Shown: piece after piece, positions 42,576 to 51,773 of the stretch
Numbering within the stretch: position 1 is the stretch's first letter
Layout of the letters: every line of letters starts with the position of its first letter
Assembly: GCA_934277945.1 (NCBI GenBank)
Contig: CAKQWA010000007.1
Location: 1-64,000 of the forward strand
DNA: 64,000 nucleotides
Reading direction: 5' to 3'
DNA from: an uncultured Alphaproteobacteria bacterium
Lineage (GTDB): Bacteria > Pseudomonadota > Alphaproteobacteria > CAAGCB01 > CAG-977
Notes under the pieces: model-generated
The model's input: the letters and a program-made list of their open reading frames with translations, nothing else
Told to the model about the DNA's origin: nothing
The model's database searches: none
Made by a program: the position numbers and the translations under genes

Positions 42576-43508
42576 ATGAAAATTTTTTCCGGCAACAGCA
42601 ATCTTCCGTTCGCGCAGGCTGTGGCGTCCTATTTGGACACGTCGTTGTCCAAAGTCACCGTCAAGCGTTTCGCCGATAACGAAGTCTTTGTCGAAATTCA
42701 GGAAACCGTGCGCGGTCAGGACGTATTCATCATCCAGCCGACCAGCACGCCCGTGAACGACAATTTGATGGAATTGTTGATTATGCTGGACACGTTCCGC
42801 CGTTCGTCCGCGCGCCGCATTACCGCCGTCATTCCCTATTTCGGCTATGCGCGTCAGGAACGCCGCTCCGCGCCCAGAACGCCCATTTCCGCGAAATTGG
42901 TCGCCGATCTGATTACGACGGCGGGCGCCGACCGCGTCGTGACGATGGATTTGCACGCCATGCAGATTCAGGGCTTTTTCAATCTGCCGCTGGACAACCT
43001 GCTTGCCGCGCCCGTGATGACGAAAGACATCCTGTATCATTTCCGCGATTCCAAACCGATGATCGTTTCCCCCGACGTCGGCGGCGTGGTGCGCGCCAGA
43101 GCCATTGCGAAACGCTTGAACGCGGATTTGGCGATCATCGACAAACGCCGCGAACGCGCGGGCGTGTCCGAAGTGATGAACATCATCGGCGAAGTCAAGG
43201 GACAGGACTGCATCTTGGTCGACGATATCGTCGATTCGGCGGGCACGCTGTGCAACGCGGCGGTCGCGCTGAAAAACGCGGGTGCGAACTCCGTTCACGC
43301 GTATGTGACGCACGGCGTTTTGTCCGGAGAGGCGGTTGAAAAAGTCGAAAACTCGCCGCTGGAATCGCTGGTCATCACGGACACGATCAAAGCGACGGAC
43401 AAAGTCGCCGACGCGAAAAACATCCGCATTTTGTCGGTGGCGGAACTGGTCGGCGAATCCATCGTGCGCATCAGCGAAGAACGCTCGATCACCAGCCTGT
43501 TTTATTAA
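42576..43508 (+). CDS. prs: Ribose-phosphate pyrophosphokinase
   Basis: 310 residues. N-terminal FSGNSNLPFAQAVASYL, middle MDLHAMQIQGFF and the PRPP-binding loop DDIVDSAGTL (about 215-224) are intact. It makes PRPP for nucleotide, histidine and NAD synthesis. Start ATG behind AGGAGAG. Strong terminator follows. Confidence 0.97.
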   Translation: MKIFSGNSNLPFAQAVASYLDTSLSKVTVKRFADNEVFVEIQETVRGQDVFIIQPTSTPVNDNLMELLIMLDTFRRSSARRITAVIPYFGYARQERRSAPRTPISAKLVADLITTAGADRVVTMDLHAMQIQGFFNLPLDNLLAAPVMTKDILYHFRDSKPMIVSPDVGGVVRARAIAKRLNADLAIIDKRRERAGVSEVMNIIGEVKGQDCILVDDIVDSAGTLCNAAVALKNAGANSVHAYVTHGVLSGEAVEKVENSPLESLVITDTIKATDKVADAKNIRILSVAELVGESIVRISEERSITSLFY

Positions 43509-43524
43509 GATTCTCCAAAAATCG

Positions 43525-43557
43525 AGCCCCTCGAACAAAATCGGGGGGCTTTTTTTA
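43525..43557 (+). terminator. Terminator after prs
   Basis: Ten-pair stem AGCCCCTCGA / TCGGGGGGCT with an ACAAAA loop and seven T after it. Confidence 0.9.
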
Positions 43558-43597
43558 CGGATGCTGTTTTTTTTGTGTGCAGGTTCTGAAAAGCGTG

Positions 43598-43625
43598 AAA
43601 AAGCCCCGCATAATCGGGGTTTTTA
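43598..43625 (-). terminator. Terminator after the aminotransferase gene
   Basis: On the minus strand: ACCCCG / CGGGGCT around ATTATG, then TTTTT. It is 22 bases after the aminotransferase stop. Confidence 0.8.
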
Positions 43626-43647
43626 AAATGTCGGCGGATTAAGCCGC

Positions 43648-44838
43648 TTATTTGCGGTATTCGGTTTCGACGAAGCGGCGCAAGACCGGAATGGTGTTTT
43701 TGACTTTTTCCGTTTCTTTGCAATAGGCGACGCGGAAGTATCCCGCGCATCCGAAACTGTCGCCGGGAACGAAAATAAGGTTGTATTTTTTCGCCTTTTC
43801 GCAAAACGCGCGCGCGTCGTCCTCCAACGCTTTGGGGAACAGATAAAACGTGCCGTCGGGACGCAGGCACTCGAATCCCAATTCCTTAAACGCGTCGTAA
43901 AGCAAGTTCATGTTCGTTTCGTAAACGCTTAAATCCGCCGTCGTGCCGATCAATTCGCCGATTGCCAGCTGGATGAACGCGGTCGGACAGTTGTGACCCA
44001 TGCCGCGCGAAATCTGTCCGCACAGCGACGCGATCATGGCCGCGTGCGAACACGCCGGATTCGCCGCCAGATAGCCGATGCGGTCGCCCGGAATCGACAG
44101 CGATTTGGAAAACGAATAGCACGACAGCGTGTTGTCGTAAAATTTCGACACATACGGGACGGTTTTGCCGTCAAACACGATTTCGCGGTACGGTTCGTCC
44201 GAAATGATGAAAATGTCGTGTCCGTATTCCTTTTGCTTTCTGCGCAGAATTTCCGCCAGTTGCGTCAGCGTCTTTTCCGAAAATACGACGCCCGACGGAT
44301 TGCACGGCGAATTGACGATGACCGCCGCCGTTTTTTCGTTGATCGTGTCTTCAAATTTGTGAAAGTCGATTTGAAACGAACGCGTGTCCGCCGGCACGAT
44401 TTTCAATTCGCCGCCCGCCAGATTGACATACGGTTTGTATTCGGGGAAATACGGCGCGAAAGCGATAATCTGCTCGCCCGCGTCGCAAACGCAATGAATC
44501 GCGTGGCACAACGCGCTCGCCGCGCCCGATGTCATGAAAATATGTTCCGCCGTGTAGTTCATTTGATAGGTTTTGTTCAGATAATCCGCGATTTTTTCAC
44601 GCACGGACATAATGCCCAAATTCGCGCTGTATCCGTGAATTTTGACGAAATCCGGATCGTTCAGCAGGGCGCGCAGGGTTTCCTTGTACGCTTCGGGAAC
44701 GGGGACGGACGGATTGCCGATGCTGTAATCGAACACGTTTTCGTGTCCGTATTTTTCAATCTGGTCGCACGCGAAATAAAACATATCGCGGATGACGGAT
44801 TTTGCGTCAAGCATTTCAAGGTATTTTGCGGGAATCAT
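43648..44838 (-). CDS. PLP-dependent class I/II aminotransferase
   Basis: 396 residues. The Schiff-base lysine is Lys245 in YSFSKSLSIPGDRIGY. Other class I features are NPSGVVFSEK (about 167-176) and the C-terminal Arg in YFRVAYC. It most resembles the aspartate/alanine aminotransferase group of fold type I. No pathway genes are adjacent. Start ATG behind GGAG. Confidence 0.88.
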   Translation of the reverse strand: MIPAKYLEMLDAKSVIRDMFYFACDQIEKYGHENVFDYSIGNPSVPVPEAYKETLRALLNDPDFVKIHGYSANLGIMSVREKIADYLNKTYQMNYTAEHIFMTSGAASALCHAIHCVCDAGEQIIAFAPYFPEYKPYVNLAGGELKIVPADTRSFQIDFHKFEDTINEKTAAVIVNSPCNPSGVVFSEKTLTQLAEILRRKQKEYGHDIFIISDEPYREIVFDGKTVPYVSKFYDNTLSCYSFSKSLSIPGDRIGYLAANPACSHAAMIASLCGQISRGMGHNCPTAFIQLAIGELIGTTADLSVYETNMNLLYDAFKELGFECLRPDGTFYLFPKALEDDARAFCEKAKKYNLIFVPGDSFGCAGYFRVAYCKETEKVKNTIPVLRRFVETEYRK

Positions 44839-44907
44839 CGTTTTTCTCCAAACAACACAAGCATATAAATATATACGCTTGTTTTAGAAAAAAGTTTATA
44901 AAAACTT

Positions 44908-45585
44908 TTAAAAAAGATTGCCCGAAGCGAAAGATTTTTCCGCTTTGAAAATGACGGTATTGCCGTATCTTTGCACCGCGCGCGGACACGAAAAGCCCGC
45001 TTTTTTCAAAAGCGTCAGTTGCGTTTGTTCGGCGCACGGAATGTCGAAATGATAAAAGCCGCCGTCCGCGTTTTGCGCCGTCAGCAAAGCGCGGTATTCT
45101 TCGCGAAAAGCGCGTTCCCGCGCCAAAGACGGCGCGACGTAATCCGTTTCGACGTAAATGCCCGACGGTTTCAGCGCGTTGCGGATTTTGCGGTACAAAA
45201 CCGCTTTTTCCTGCGGCGTGAAGTGATGCATCGTTTGCACGGCGACGACCGCGTCGTAAGCGTTCGTCCCGAAATCGACGTCGAAGTACGACCCGCAAAT
45301 CAGGGTTAAATCCTTGTCCGCGTGTTTTTCGCGCAGTTTGTCCAGCATTTTGGCGGACAAATCAATGCCCGTGACGCGCGCTTGCGGGCTGATTTTGAAA
45401 ATCTCGTCCAATTCAAGCCCCGTGCCGCACCCCAAATCCAAAAGGGCAATCGGTTTCGTCGGAATCAGCGCCGCCGTTTGCGCGTAATATCTGTCCGCGC
45501 CGTCGACGTTTTTGAACATGTGTTCTTCATACATATCGGCGCGCGCGTTGAAAAAGTCGTCCATGTGTTCGAGCGTATCGGTCAT
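44908..45585 (-). CDS. Class I SAM-dependent methyltransferase
   Basis: 225 residues. SAM-binding motif I is LLDLGCGTGLELDEI (about 49-63), motif II GIDLSAKML. The substrate is not evident. It is followed 69 bases later by the aminotransferase gene and may be transcribed with it. N-terminus begins MTDTLEHMDDFFNARADMYEE. Confidence 0.85.
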   Translation of the reverse strand: MTDTLEHMDDFFNARADMYEEHMFKNVDGADRYYAQTAALIPTKPIALLDLGCGTGLELDEIFKISPQARVTGIDLSAKMLDKLREKHADKDLTLICGSYFDVDFGTNAYDAVVAVQTMHHFTPQEKAVLYRKIRNALKPSGIYVETDYVAPSLARERAFREEYRALLTAQNADGGFYHFDIPCAEQTQLTLLKKAGFSCPRAVQRYGNTVIFKAEKSFASGNLF

Positions 45586-45843
45586 GCGGCTACTATAACA
45601 CGAAAAAATTTAATACAAAGAACTATAACCGTTCGTTTTTTAATTATTATCATAAAAGTGTCACATCCGGAAATATTATTTTTAACACATTGAAAAACAA
45701 CGATAATTTTTCAAATTTGTTTTTAAGCGGATATATAAAATACGTTGTGCGATTTGACCGCCGGACAACTTGGAGTTAGCATAGTGTTCAGACTTTATAC
45801 AAAAGTCGAGGATGTGTTTTTAAACTTGCAAGGGGGAGAGAGT
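45586..45843. other. AT-rich intergenic region with inverted repeat
   Basis: 258 bases between the divergent methyltransferase and HTH genes, clearly richer in A and T than the surrounding genes. It contains an eight-base inverted repeat TTGAAAAA / TTTTTCAA at 45690-45697 and 45707-45714. It probably holds both divergent promoters; no gene is visible. Confidence 0.5.
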
Positions 45844-46074
45844 ATGAAAGCACGCATCACGCCGAAGCAGACGGAAGTTCTGCTTTATTTGAGGCAGGGA
45901 CTGCAAAACAAGGAAATCGCGCAGAAGATGGGCGTTTCTCTTGCCGCCGTCAAACAAAGTTTGCAAGGGCTGTATCAACGATTGCACGTCAACAGCCGCT
46001 TGTGCGCGCTCATCAAGGCGCAGGAACTCGGATTGATTGAACTGCGCAACACCGATGAAGACGCCGCTGAGTAA
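45844..46074 (+). CDS. Small LuxR/GerE-type HTH protein
   Basis: 76 residues and almost only a DNA-binding domain. ITPKQTEVLLYLRQG, then NKEIAQKMGVSLAAVKQSL, then LYQRLHVNSR is the LuxR/GerE helix-turn-helix. No receiver or ligand-binding domain precedes it: the ATG at 45844 has GGGGGAGAG upstream, and an in-frame start 33 codons earlier would add only an unrelated AT-rich-coded stretch. Stand-alone GerE proteins act as regulators in several bacteria. Targets unknown. Confidence 0.8.
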   Translation: MKARITPKQTEVLLYLRQGLQNKEIAQKMGVSLAAVKQSLQGLYQRLHVNSRLCALIKAQELGLIELRNTDEDAAE

Positions 46075-46094
46075 CGCCGCCTTGAAACCGGTGT

Positions 46095-46139
46095 AAAAAA
46101 AGCGTGTGCGACGCGATTTGCGCCGCACACGCCCTTTTT
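46095..46139. terminator. Bidirectional terminator between HTH gene and bcp
   Basis: Nine-base perfect stem GCGTGTGCG / CGCACACGC with a 13-base loop, A run on the left and T run on the right. It serves the two convergent genes. Confidence 0.9.
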
Positions 46140-46140
46140 C

Positions 46141-46572
46141 TCAATTCGCCGAGTTCATCACTTCTTCAATGTGTCCGTCGACTTTGACATTCTGCCATTC
46201 TTTGACGATATTGCCCTTTTCGTCGAGCAAAAACGTCGTGCGCGATACGAACCCCATTGAATCGGGGACGTTGAACGCTTTTGCCAGTTCGCGATCGGGA
46301 TCGGACAAAAGCACGAAATTCAGCCCCTCTTTTTTATGAAAATGCGCGTGGCTGTCCACGGAATCCGGACTGACGCCGACAATGCGCATATTTTTTCCGA
46401 AACGGCTTTGATTGTCGCGGAAATCGCACGCTTCCTTTGTGCAGTACGACGTTTCGTCTTTCGGATAAAAGTAAACGACGACCTTTTCGCCCTGAAAATC
46501 GCTCAACGCGTACGATTTTCTTTTACCGTCCGCGCCGATGCCGCGTAATTTGATGTTTGCGTATTCCTGCAT
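46141..46572 (-). CDS. bcp: Thioredoxin-dependent peroxiredoxin Bcp
   Basis: 143 residues. The peroxidatic Cys is Cys44, with a second Cys49 (YCTKEACDFRD), the one-helix Bcp/PrxQ arrangement. The usual TPGC is TSYC here, keeping the Thr. It reduces hydroperoxides. Start ATG behind GGAGGAAAA. Confidence 0.9.
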   Translation of the reverse strand: MQEYANIKLRGIGADGKRKSYALSDFQGEKVVVYFYPKDETSYCTKEACDFRDNQSRFGKNMRIVGVSPDSVDSHAHFHKKEGLNFVLLSDPDRELAKAFNVPDSMGFVSRTTFLLDEKGNIVKEWQNVKVDGHIEEVMNSAN

Positions 46573-46728
46573 GATGTTTTCCTCCTTTTCTTAAAGGATA
46601 GGTGCGAATGAAAACGGCGGCAATCCGGCAAAAAGCGGATATGGATTTTGGTTTTCCCCGCGATTTAGGCACTTCCATTTCCGCGCGTTTTGTGGTATGC
46701 ACGGTAAAAATTTTCAAAGGAGCGCGTG

Positions 46729-47541
46729 ATGAAGCCCGAATTGGTTTTTTGCGATGTCGACGGCACGCTGATTGATGATAATCATCAGATTTTGGACGAT
46801 ACGAAAAAAGCGGTGCGCGCGCTGAACGAACGCGGCGTTCCCTTTGTCATTGCGACGGGGCGCACGCCTCTGGGCGTTCTGCCGCTGATGCGCTCTTTGG
46901 GATCCCGCGCGCCGTTTATCGCGTCGAACGGCGGCTTTGTCGGCGACGAAAACGCCAAAGTGCTGGCGCAGACGGGGTTCGATTTGAAAACCGCTTTGAA
47001 AATTCGCGACGCGGCGCGCGATTTTCTGCCCGAAGCCGAATGTACGGCTTACTGCGCTGAAAAATGGGTGGTCGAAAATCCGGATTCTCCCGCCGCCAAA
47101 GAGGAATCGCGCGTGGTCGGCGTGACGGCAAGCAAAGGAAAGCCCGAAGACTACATTCGCGCAAACGGCGTTGTGCAAAAATGGCTGTTCATCGACCCGA
47201 AAGACAAAATGCCCGCGCTGGCGGCGCATTTGAAAAAGATTTTCCCCGATTTCGTTATTTTCGTGTCGAACGAAAATATGCTGGAAGTTTTGCCGCGCGG
47301 CATTTCAAAAGCGTGGGGAGCGCGCGAAGTGTGCCGCCTGCTGAACATCGCGCCGGAAAACACGGTTGCGTTCGGCGACGGCGTTAACGATCTCGGATTG
47401 TTTGAATTCGCCGGCTTGTCCGTCGCGATGGGCAACGCGCCTGAAGACGTGCGGCAAAAAGCGTCGCGCGTCACGACAAGCCACAACGAAAACGGCATCG
47501 CCCGCGTGCTTGACGACGTGTTTGATTTAGGGCTGTTTTAA
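46729..47541 (+). CDS. Cof-type HAD family phosphatase
   Basis: 270 residues. Motif I is VFCDVDGTLID with Asp9 and Asp11; motif IV is FGDGVNDLGLFEFAG. A C2 cap domain lies between (about 85-185). Such enzymes dephosphorylate sugar phosphates or FMN-type substrates. The ATG at 46729 has AAAGGAG at good spacing; a GTG just before it is in frame. Confidence 0.88.
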   Translation: MKPELVFCDVDGTLIDDNHQILDDTKKAVRALNERGVPFVIATGRTPLGVLPLMRSLGSRAPFIASNGGFVGDENAKVLAQTGFDLKTALKIRDAARDFLPEAECTAYCAEKWVVENPDSPAAKEESRVVGVTASKGKPEDYIRANGVVQKWLFIDPKDKMPALAAHLKKIFPDFVIFVSNENMLEVLPRGISKAWGAREVCRLLNIAPENTVAFGDGVNDLGLFEFAGLSVAMGNAPEDVRQKASRVTTSHNENGIARVLDDVFDLGLF

Positions 47542-48767
47542 AAGAAATACTGCGCCTGTAAACTTAACACGTCTGTTTGAACGGTGTATTTTGCGTCCAT
47601 GCCCTGCGCTTCGGAACGCGCGGTTTTGAAGAACATGTGCATATACCCGAAATCGATTTGGTATTTGGGCTGAATGTAACTGACGCCGCCGGAAAGCATA
47701 ATCCTGTCCGCGTCGGGTACGCGCGCCGTGCGGTGCGCCGCGTCTGGAATGCCCGATTCGTCGTATCCCAATCCGAAACGGAACGTCCACTTTTCATTAT
47801 GGCGGTAGTCCGCTCCGACGGAAATCTGCCAAACGTTTTTCCATTTTTCGTCAATGGAGGCACTGCTGACCGTCGAAGACAGTTTCAAAACGTCAAAACG
47901 CGACCAGCGTGTCCATTTTGCCATAGTGCCGAGCGTCCATTTCGCATTCATATCGTAAGAGGCGGACAGCAAAACGTGTTCGGGAAATTGAAGCGTTGTG
48001 CCGACAATGCCGTGCCGTTCCGCGCCACCGGCGACAACATCGTGCGGACCGTCGATATTGTGTTCCGTTTTCGCGCGGTACGACACTCCCAAACGCAGAT
48101 TTTCGGAGGGTGCGACCATAATGCCGATATTGTACCCGAAATTCATTGTGGCGTCGGCATTCATGGACGAACCGCCTTCTGACGAACCGCCATTGGCGTA
48201 TTTTAGAGAATTTGTCATGCGCGCGGTGCACTTTTCCATCAGCAAAGACACGCCGATCGACAATGTGTCGCCGATTTTGTACGCAATCGTCGGCGCAATG
48301 TCGTATACCGTGATTTTCGAGTTGACGGAGATGTCCGAACCGAACCAGTCGTCCGTCGTGTATTTCGCCGACAAGCCGAACGGGACGTAAAAGCCGATGC
48401 CGAAACGCCAGTCTTCATAAGCGTACTGTGCGAACATGTGCGGCAGCCCCGCTTTAACGTCGATTTTTCCCGCGTGCGAGTTGGTTGAAGAATTTTGAAC
48501 GGGAAAGCCGTGCGAATCCGTATACGTTCCTTCGGCGCGCCCTTTCAGCATGACAAGGTTGGCGCCGAACTGACCGCCGCTTTGTTTCAAGGTCATACCG
48601 GCGGGGTTCATGGCAATGGCGGAAAAGTCGTCGCCCGTGACGCCTGCGCCAGCAAAAGAACGCCCCAGCCCGACAGCCGTGTATTCGGTCAGCTGATAAC
48701 CGCCGGCGAACGCCACCGTAGATTGACACAAAAAAGACGCGAATGTTAAAAGATGTAATCTTTTCAT
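47538..48767 (-). CDS. OmpP1/FadL family outer membrane transporter
   Basis: 409 residues. Signal peptide 1-21 (ending AFA), then the conserved N-terminal hatch GGYQLTEYTAVGLGRSFAG and IAMNPAGMT. The rest is strand-rich with the aromatic C-terminal end AQYFF, as expected of a 14-stranded barrel. It would take up fatty acids or other hydrophobic compounds. It lies 16 bases downstream of a TetR gene, which probably controls it. Confidence 0.92.
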   Translation of the reverse strand: MKRLHLLTFASFLCQSTVAFAGGYQLTEYTAVGLGRSFAGAGVTGDDFSAIAMNPAGMTLKQSGGQFGANLVMLKGRAEGTYTDSHGFPVQNSSTNSHAGKIDVKAGLPHMFAQYAYEDWRFGIGFYVPFGLSAKYTTDDWFGSDISVNSKITVYDIAPTIAYKIGDTLSIGVSLLMEKCTARMTNSLKYANGGSSEGGSSMNADATMNFGYNIGIMVAPSENLRLGVSYRAKTEHNIDGPHDVVAGGAERHGIVGTTLQFPEHVLLSASYDMNAKWTLGTMAKWTRWSRFDVLKLSSTVSSASIDEKWKNVWQISVGADYRHNEKWTFRFGLGYDESGIPDAAHRTARVPDADRIMLSGGVSYIQPKYQIDFGYMHMFFKTARSEAQGMDAKYTVQTDVLSLQAQYFF

Positions 48768-48783
48768 AAAGTTGCTTCCGTGA

Positions 48784-49428
48784 TTATTTTGCCAGATCAT
48801 GAATTACCGCGCGCGTGTGGCGCAGGCACAATTCCGTAATGACGTCGATTTCCTTTTCGCCGTAGCGTTTCCACCCCGCCGCGTAGCGCACGCCCTTTTC
48901 ATGCGATTTGAACACGAAAAGTTGCGTCAGCAGCGGAAAAGAGTGCAGATACGCCTCCTGCAACGTCAATTTGCCCTGCGTCGCCGCGACGATCAGCCCC
49001 GCCGTCAAATCGTTGACGGGGGAAATCAAGCCTTTTTCAATGACTTTGTACGATGCGGACTTGTGGGCGTATTCGCTTAAAAAAATCGTTACCGCGTCGG
49101 ACGGGATTTTCTTCGAGCAAAGCAGGCGTACCAGTCTTGAAAACAAGTCGCACAGGCAATCCGACGCGTTGTCCGTGTTCATGGCGTTTTGCGCGGCAAG
49201 CGATTTCGCGCGCTCGAACACGGTGCTGATTTCCGCGCGGACGAAGCGCACGAACAGGTTGAGCACCGCTTCGTACAGACCGCGCTTGTTGCCGAAATAA
49301 TACTTGATTGCCGAAACGTTGACGTTCGCCGCGTCCGCAATGTCGCGCACGGACGCTTCCGCATAGCCCTTTTGGGCGAAGACGGACATGGATTTTTCCA
49401 AAAGATTTTTTTTCGTCTTTAATGTCAT
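48784..49428 (-). CDS. TetR family transcriptional regulator
   Basis: 214 residues. The N-terminal HTH (about 10-55) reads ASVRDIADAANVNVSAIKYY with FGNKRGLYEAVL after it. The C-terminal domain resembles the CecR/YbiH group. It is co-directional with the fadL-like gene 16 bases downstream, so it probably represses that operon in response to a fatty or aromatic ligand. Start ATG at 49428. Confidence 0.9.
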   Translation of the reverse strand: MTLKTKKNLLEKSMSVFAQKGYAEASVRDIADAANVNVSAIKYYFGNKRGLYEAVLNLFVRFVRAEISTVFERAKSLAAQNAMNTDNASDCLCDLFSRLVRLLCSKKIPSDAVTIFLSEYAHKSASYKVIEKGLISPVNDLTAGLIVAATQGKLTLQEAYLHSFPLLTQLFVFKSHEKGVRYAAGWKRYGEKEIDVITELCLRHTRAVIHDLAK

Positions 49429-49764
49429 GACATGCCGCGTTCAGAGCGTGAAAGTTGCAAATATAATGTTTGTCTTTCAGATGTGCATCAAGCAAAAAAA
49501 GGCAGATTTCTCAAAATAAATCAAACGGGTGTTTAAATTTTTCTTTGTGCCGAATTTATAAGCGTTTTGAACATTGAAATAACATTTTGAAAACCTTTTT
49601 CAATTTTTTTTAAACGTTTTTTCGCTCGGCCGGCGTTTAAAAAATTCTTTGCCGCGACGATAAGTGTTGCCAAGAACGGCGGAACGGACTAAAACACTTT
49701 TCCGGCTTTGTATATTTGCTTGGACGACCTATTTTTCAAAAAGGTGCAAAACAGGAGAACCGCC
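49429..49764. other. Divergent AT-rich intergenic region
   Basis: 336 bases between tetR and the antiporter gene without an open frame of note and clearly AT-rich. Close to tetR is an inverted pair TGAAAG / CTTTCA around 49450-49480 that could be part of the TetR operator. No RNA gene was recognised. Confidence 0.4.
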
Positions 49765-51477
49765 ATGATGACAGGTGCGCAATTTTGGGAAATCATCGCT
49801 TTCTTCGGCGCAATCGTTATTTTCATCCCCGTTTTTTACAGACTGAAACTGAATCCCCTGCTGGCGTTCATTTGCGCGGGCGTCGTGCTGGGACCCCACG
49901 TTTTCGGGCTGATTAAAGACATTAACATCGTTGACGCCGTCGGACAGTTCGGCTTGCTGTTTTTGATGTTCTCCATCGGGCTGGATTTGTCGTTCAACCG
50001 CTTTAAAATCATGCGCTTGTTCATCTTCGGCTACGGCGGCGTGCAATTCGTCGCCACCGCGCTGGTCTTCGGGCTGATCGCCTACGCGTGCGGCAGAAGC
50101 GTCAGCGCCAGCATCATCATCGGATGCGGGCTGTCGATGTCGTCCACGGCGGTCGCCGCGCGTCTGATGGGGGCGGCGGGAACGCTGAACGCGCCGTCGG
50201 GCAGGGTGTCCGTCGGCATTTTGCTGTTGCAGGATTTGGCGATCATCCCGCTGATGTTCCTGCTTCCCCGCCTTGCCGACAATTCCGCGCCCGCGGGGGT
50301 TGACGTCGGCACGACCCTGCTGAAAGCCGTCGGCGCGATTACGCTGGTCGTCGTCATCGGGCGCGCTTTGATGAAGCCTTTGTTCCGCGCCGTCGTCGCC
50401 ACGCAGAGCAACGAAGCCTTTACCGCGCTGATTTTCTTTGTCTTTCTGTGTTCCGCTTGGCTGATGAACGAAGCGGGGCTGTCGATTTCTCTGGGCGCGT
50501 TTCTGGGCGGCATGCTGATTGCCGAAACGCAGTTCGTACACGAGGTCGAAGCGGAAATTTCGCCCGTCAGTTCCTTGCTTTTGGGCGTGTTCTTCCTGTA
50601 CGTCGGCTTGACGGCGGACGTCGGCTACGCGTGGGCGCATTTCTGGGAAATCGCGCTGATCACCGTTTGCGTGATGACGCTGAAATTCTCCCTGCTTTAC
50701 ATTATCGAACGGTGCTTCAAACTGGCGCGCAAGCAGGCGGTCGTGTCCGGCGCGTTTTTGTGTCAGGCGGGCGAATTCGGCTTTGTCATCTTTAACATGG
50801 CGAGCATGAATTTCAACATCATGACCGAACAGGACGCCGTGATGCTTCAAGTCGTCATCGCTTTGTCGATGGTCTTGACGCCGTTTGTCGCGAATTTCGT
50901 TTTGCGCAGCGTCAACGCCAAAACCGCCGAAGCGGACGATGCCGCCAAGACGGACGCGGACGCTTCCGTATTTGAAGACGAAACGCCGCACGACCACGTC
51001 ATCATCATCGGCTACGGCGATATCGGACAAGCGGCGGCGCAATTGTTTGCGCGCGCCAAAGTGCGCTCTTTTATCATTGAAGACCGCCTTGCGCCGATTG
51101 AAAAAGCGCGCAAAAGCGGCAGGGATTGTCTGTTCGGCAACGCCAACAGCGAAAAAATCTTGCGGGCGGCGAATCTGGCGCAGGCGAAAGCCGTCGTTAT
51201 CACGCCGCGCGACGCGAACACGTCCTTTCAGTTGTTGAGAATGGTGCGCATGGAATCGGCGAACGTCCCCGTGTTCGTGCATTGCGACGATTTGACCCGC
51301 AGAGCCGATTTCGCCGCCGCCGGCGCGACGGGAATCGTGTCGCAATCGCAAGAATGCGGCATCAGACTGGCGGTTTCCAGCGTAACCGCGATTGACGGCG
51401 AACAGACGGACATCATCGCCGCTGCCGCCGCTTTGCGACGCGAAGGAATCATCGGTGCGGGAACGCCCGACGCTTAA
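49765..51477 (+). CDS. KefB/CPA2 family K+/H+ antiporter with RCK domain
   Basis: 570 residues. About twelve helices fill residues 8-385, with family features LLLQDLAIIPLMFLLP and SLGAFLGGMLIAET. A TrkA-N/RCK domain (about 410-540) begins HVIIIGYGDIGQAAAQLF. It exchanges K+ or Na+ for H+ under cytoplasmic control. The ATG at 49765 has AGGAG upstream; an in-frame start further upstream would add only a hydrophilic non-family extension. Confidence 0.93.
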   Translation: MMTGAQFWEIIAFFGAIVIFIPVFYRLKLNPLLAFICAGVVLGPHVFGLIKDINIVDAVGQFGLLFLMFSIGLDLSFNRFKIMRLFIFGYGGVQFVATALVFGLIAYACGRSVSASIIIGCGLSMSSTAVAARLMGAAGTLNAPSGRVSVGILLLQDLAIIPLMFLLPRLADNSAPAGVDVGTTLLKAVGAITLVVVIGRALMKPLFRAVVATQSNEAFTALIFFVFLCSAWLMNEAGLSISLGAFLGGMLIAETQFVHEVEAEISPVSSLLLGVFFLYVGLTADVGYAWAHFWEIALITVCVMTLKFSLLYIIERCFKLARKQAVVSGAFLCQAGEFGFVIFNMASMNFNIMTEQDAVMLQVVIALSMVLTPFVANFVLRSVNAKTAEADDAAKTDADASVFEDETPHDHVIIIGYGDIGQAAAQLFARAKVRSFIIEDRLAPIEKARKSGRDCLFGNANSEKILRAANLAQAKAVVITPRDANTSFQLLRMVRMESANVPVFVHCDDLTRRADFAAAGATGIVSQSQECGIRLAVSSVTAIDGEQTDIIAAAAALRREGIIGAGTPDA

Positions 51478-51505
51478 AAGGGATTTCTCGGAATTTAAGC
51501 CGGAT

Positions 51506-51757
51506 TTAAGTCAAATTCGACCCGACAAACCGTCCGTCGACAAAAACCTGCGGGAAGTGTGTGTAGTTCGTGTAACGTTGCAGAGCGTCATACATTTCCC
51601 GCTTTTGCAGAACGTCCACCGTTTTGCAATCCGCCGCTTTAAACTGATTGACGGACTGCGCGGAAACGCAGCAGCGCGGCTTTTCCAAAGAACCTTTCAT
51701 AAAAACAACGACGCGATATCCTTTGAGTTCGTTTTGAATCAAGTCCTTGTCATTCAT
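51506..51757 (-). CDS. Truncated monothiol glutaredoxin-like protein
   Basis: 83 residues against about 105-115 for Grx4-type proteins. It keeps VVVFMKGS, the cis-Pro region THFPQVFV and FVDGRFVG, but the active site CGFS is CCVS (Cys29-Cys30-Val-Ser). The frame stops just where the usual GGxDI helix would start, so the last helix that helps bind glutathione is missing. It may be a degrading gene or a specialised short form. It is upstream of the repeat-tail sulfatase-like gene, against which it ends 17 bases away on the same strand. Confidence 0.75.
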   Translation of the reverse strand: MNDKDLIQNELKGYRVVVFMKGSLEKPRCCVSAQSVNQFKAADCKTVDVLQKREMYDALQRYTNYTHFPQVFVDGRFVGSNLT

Positions 51758-51773
51758 GATGTCATCCTTTCGG

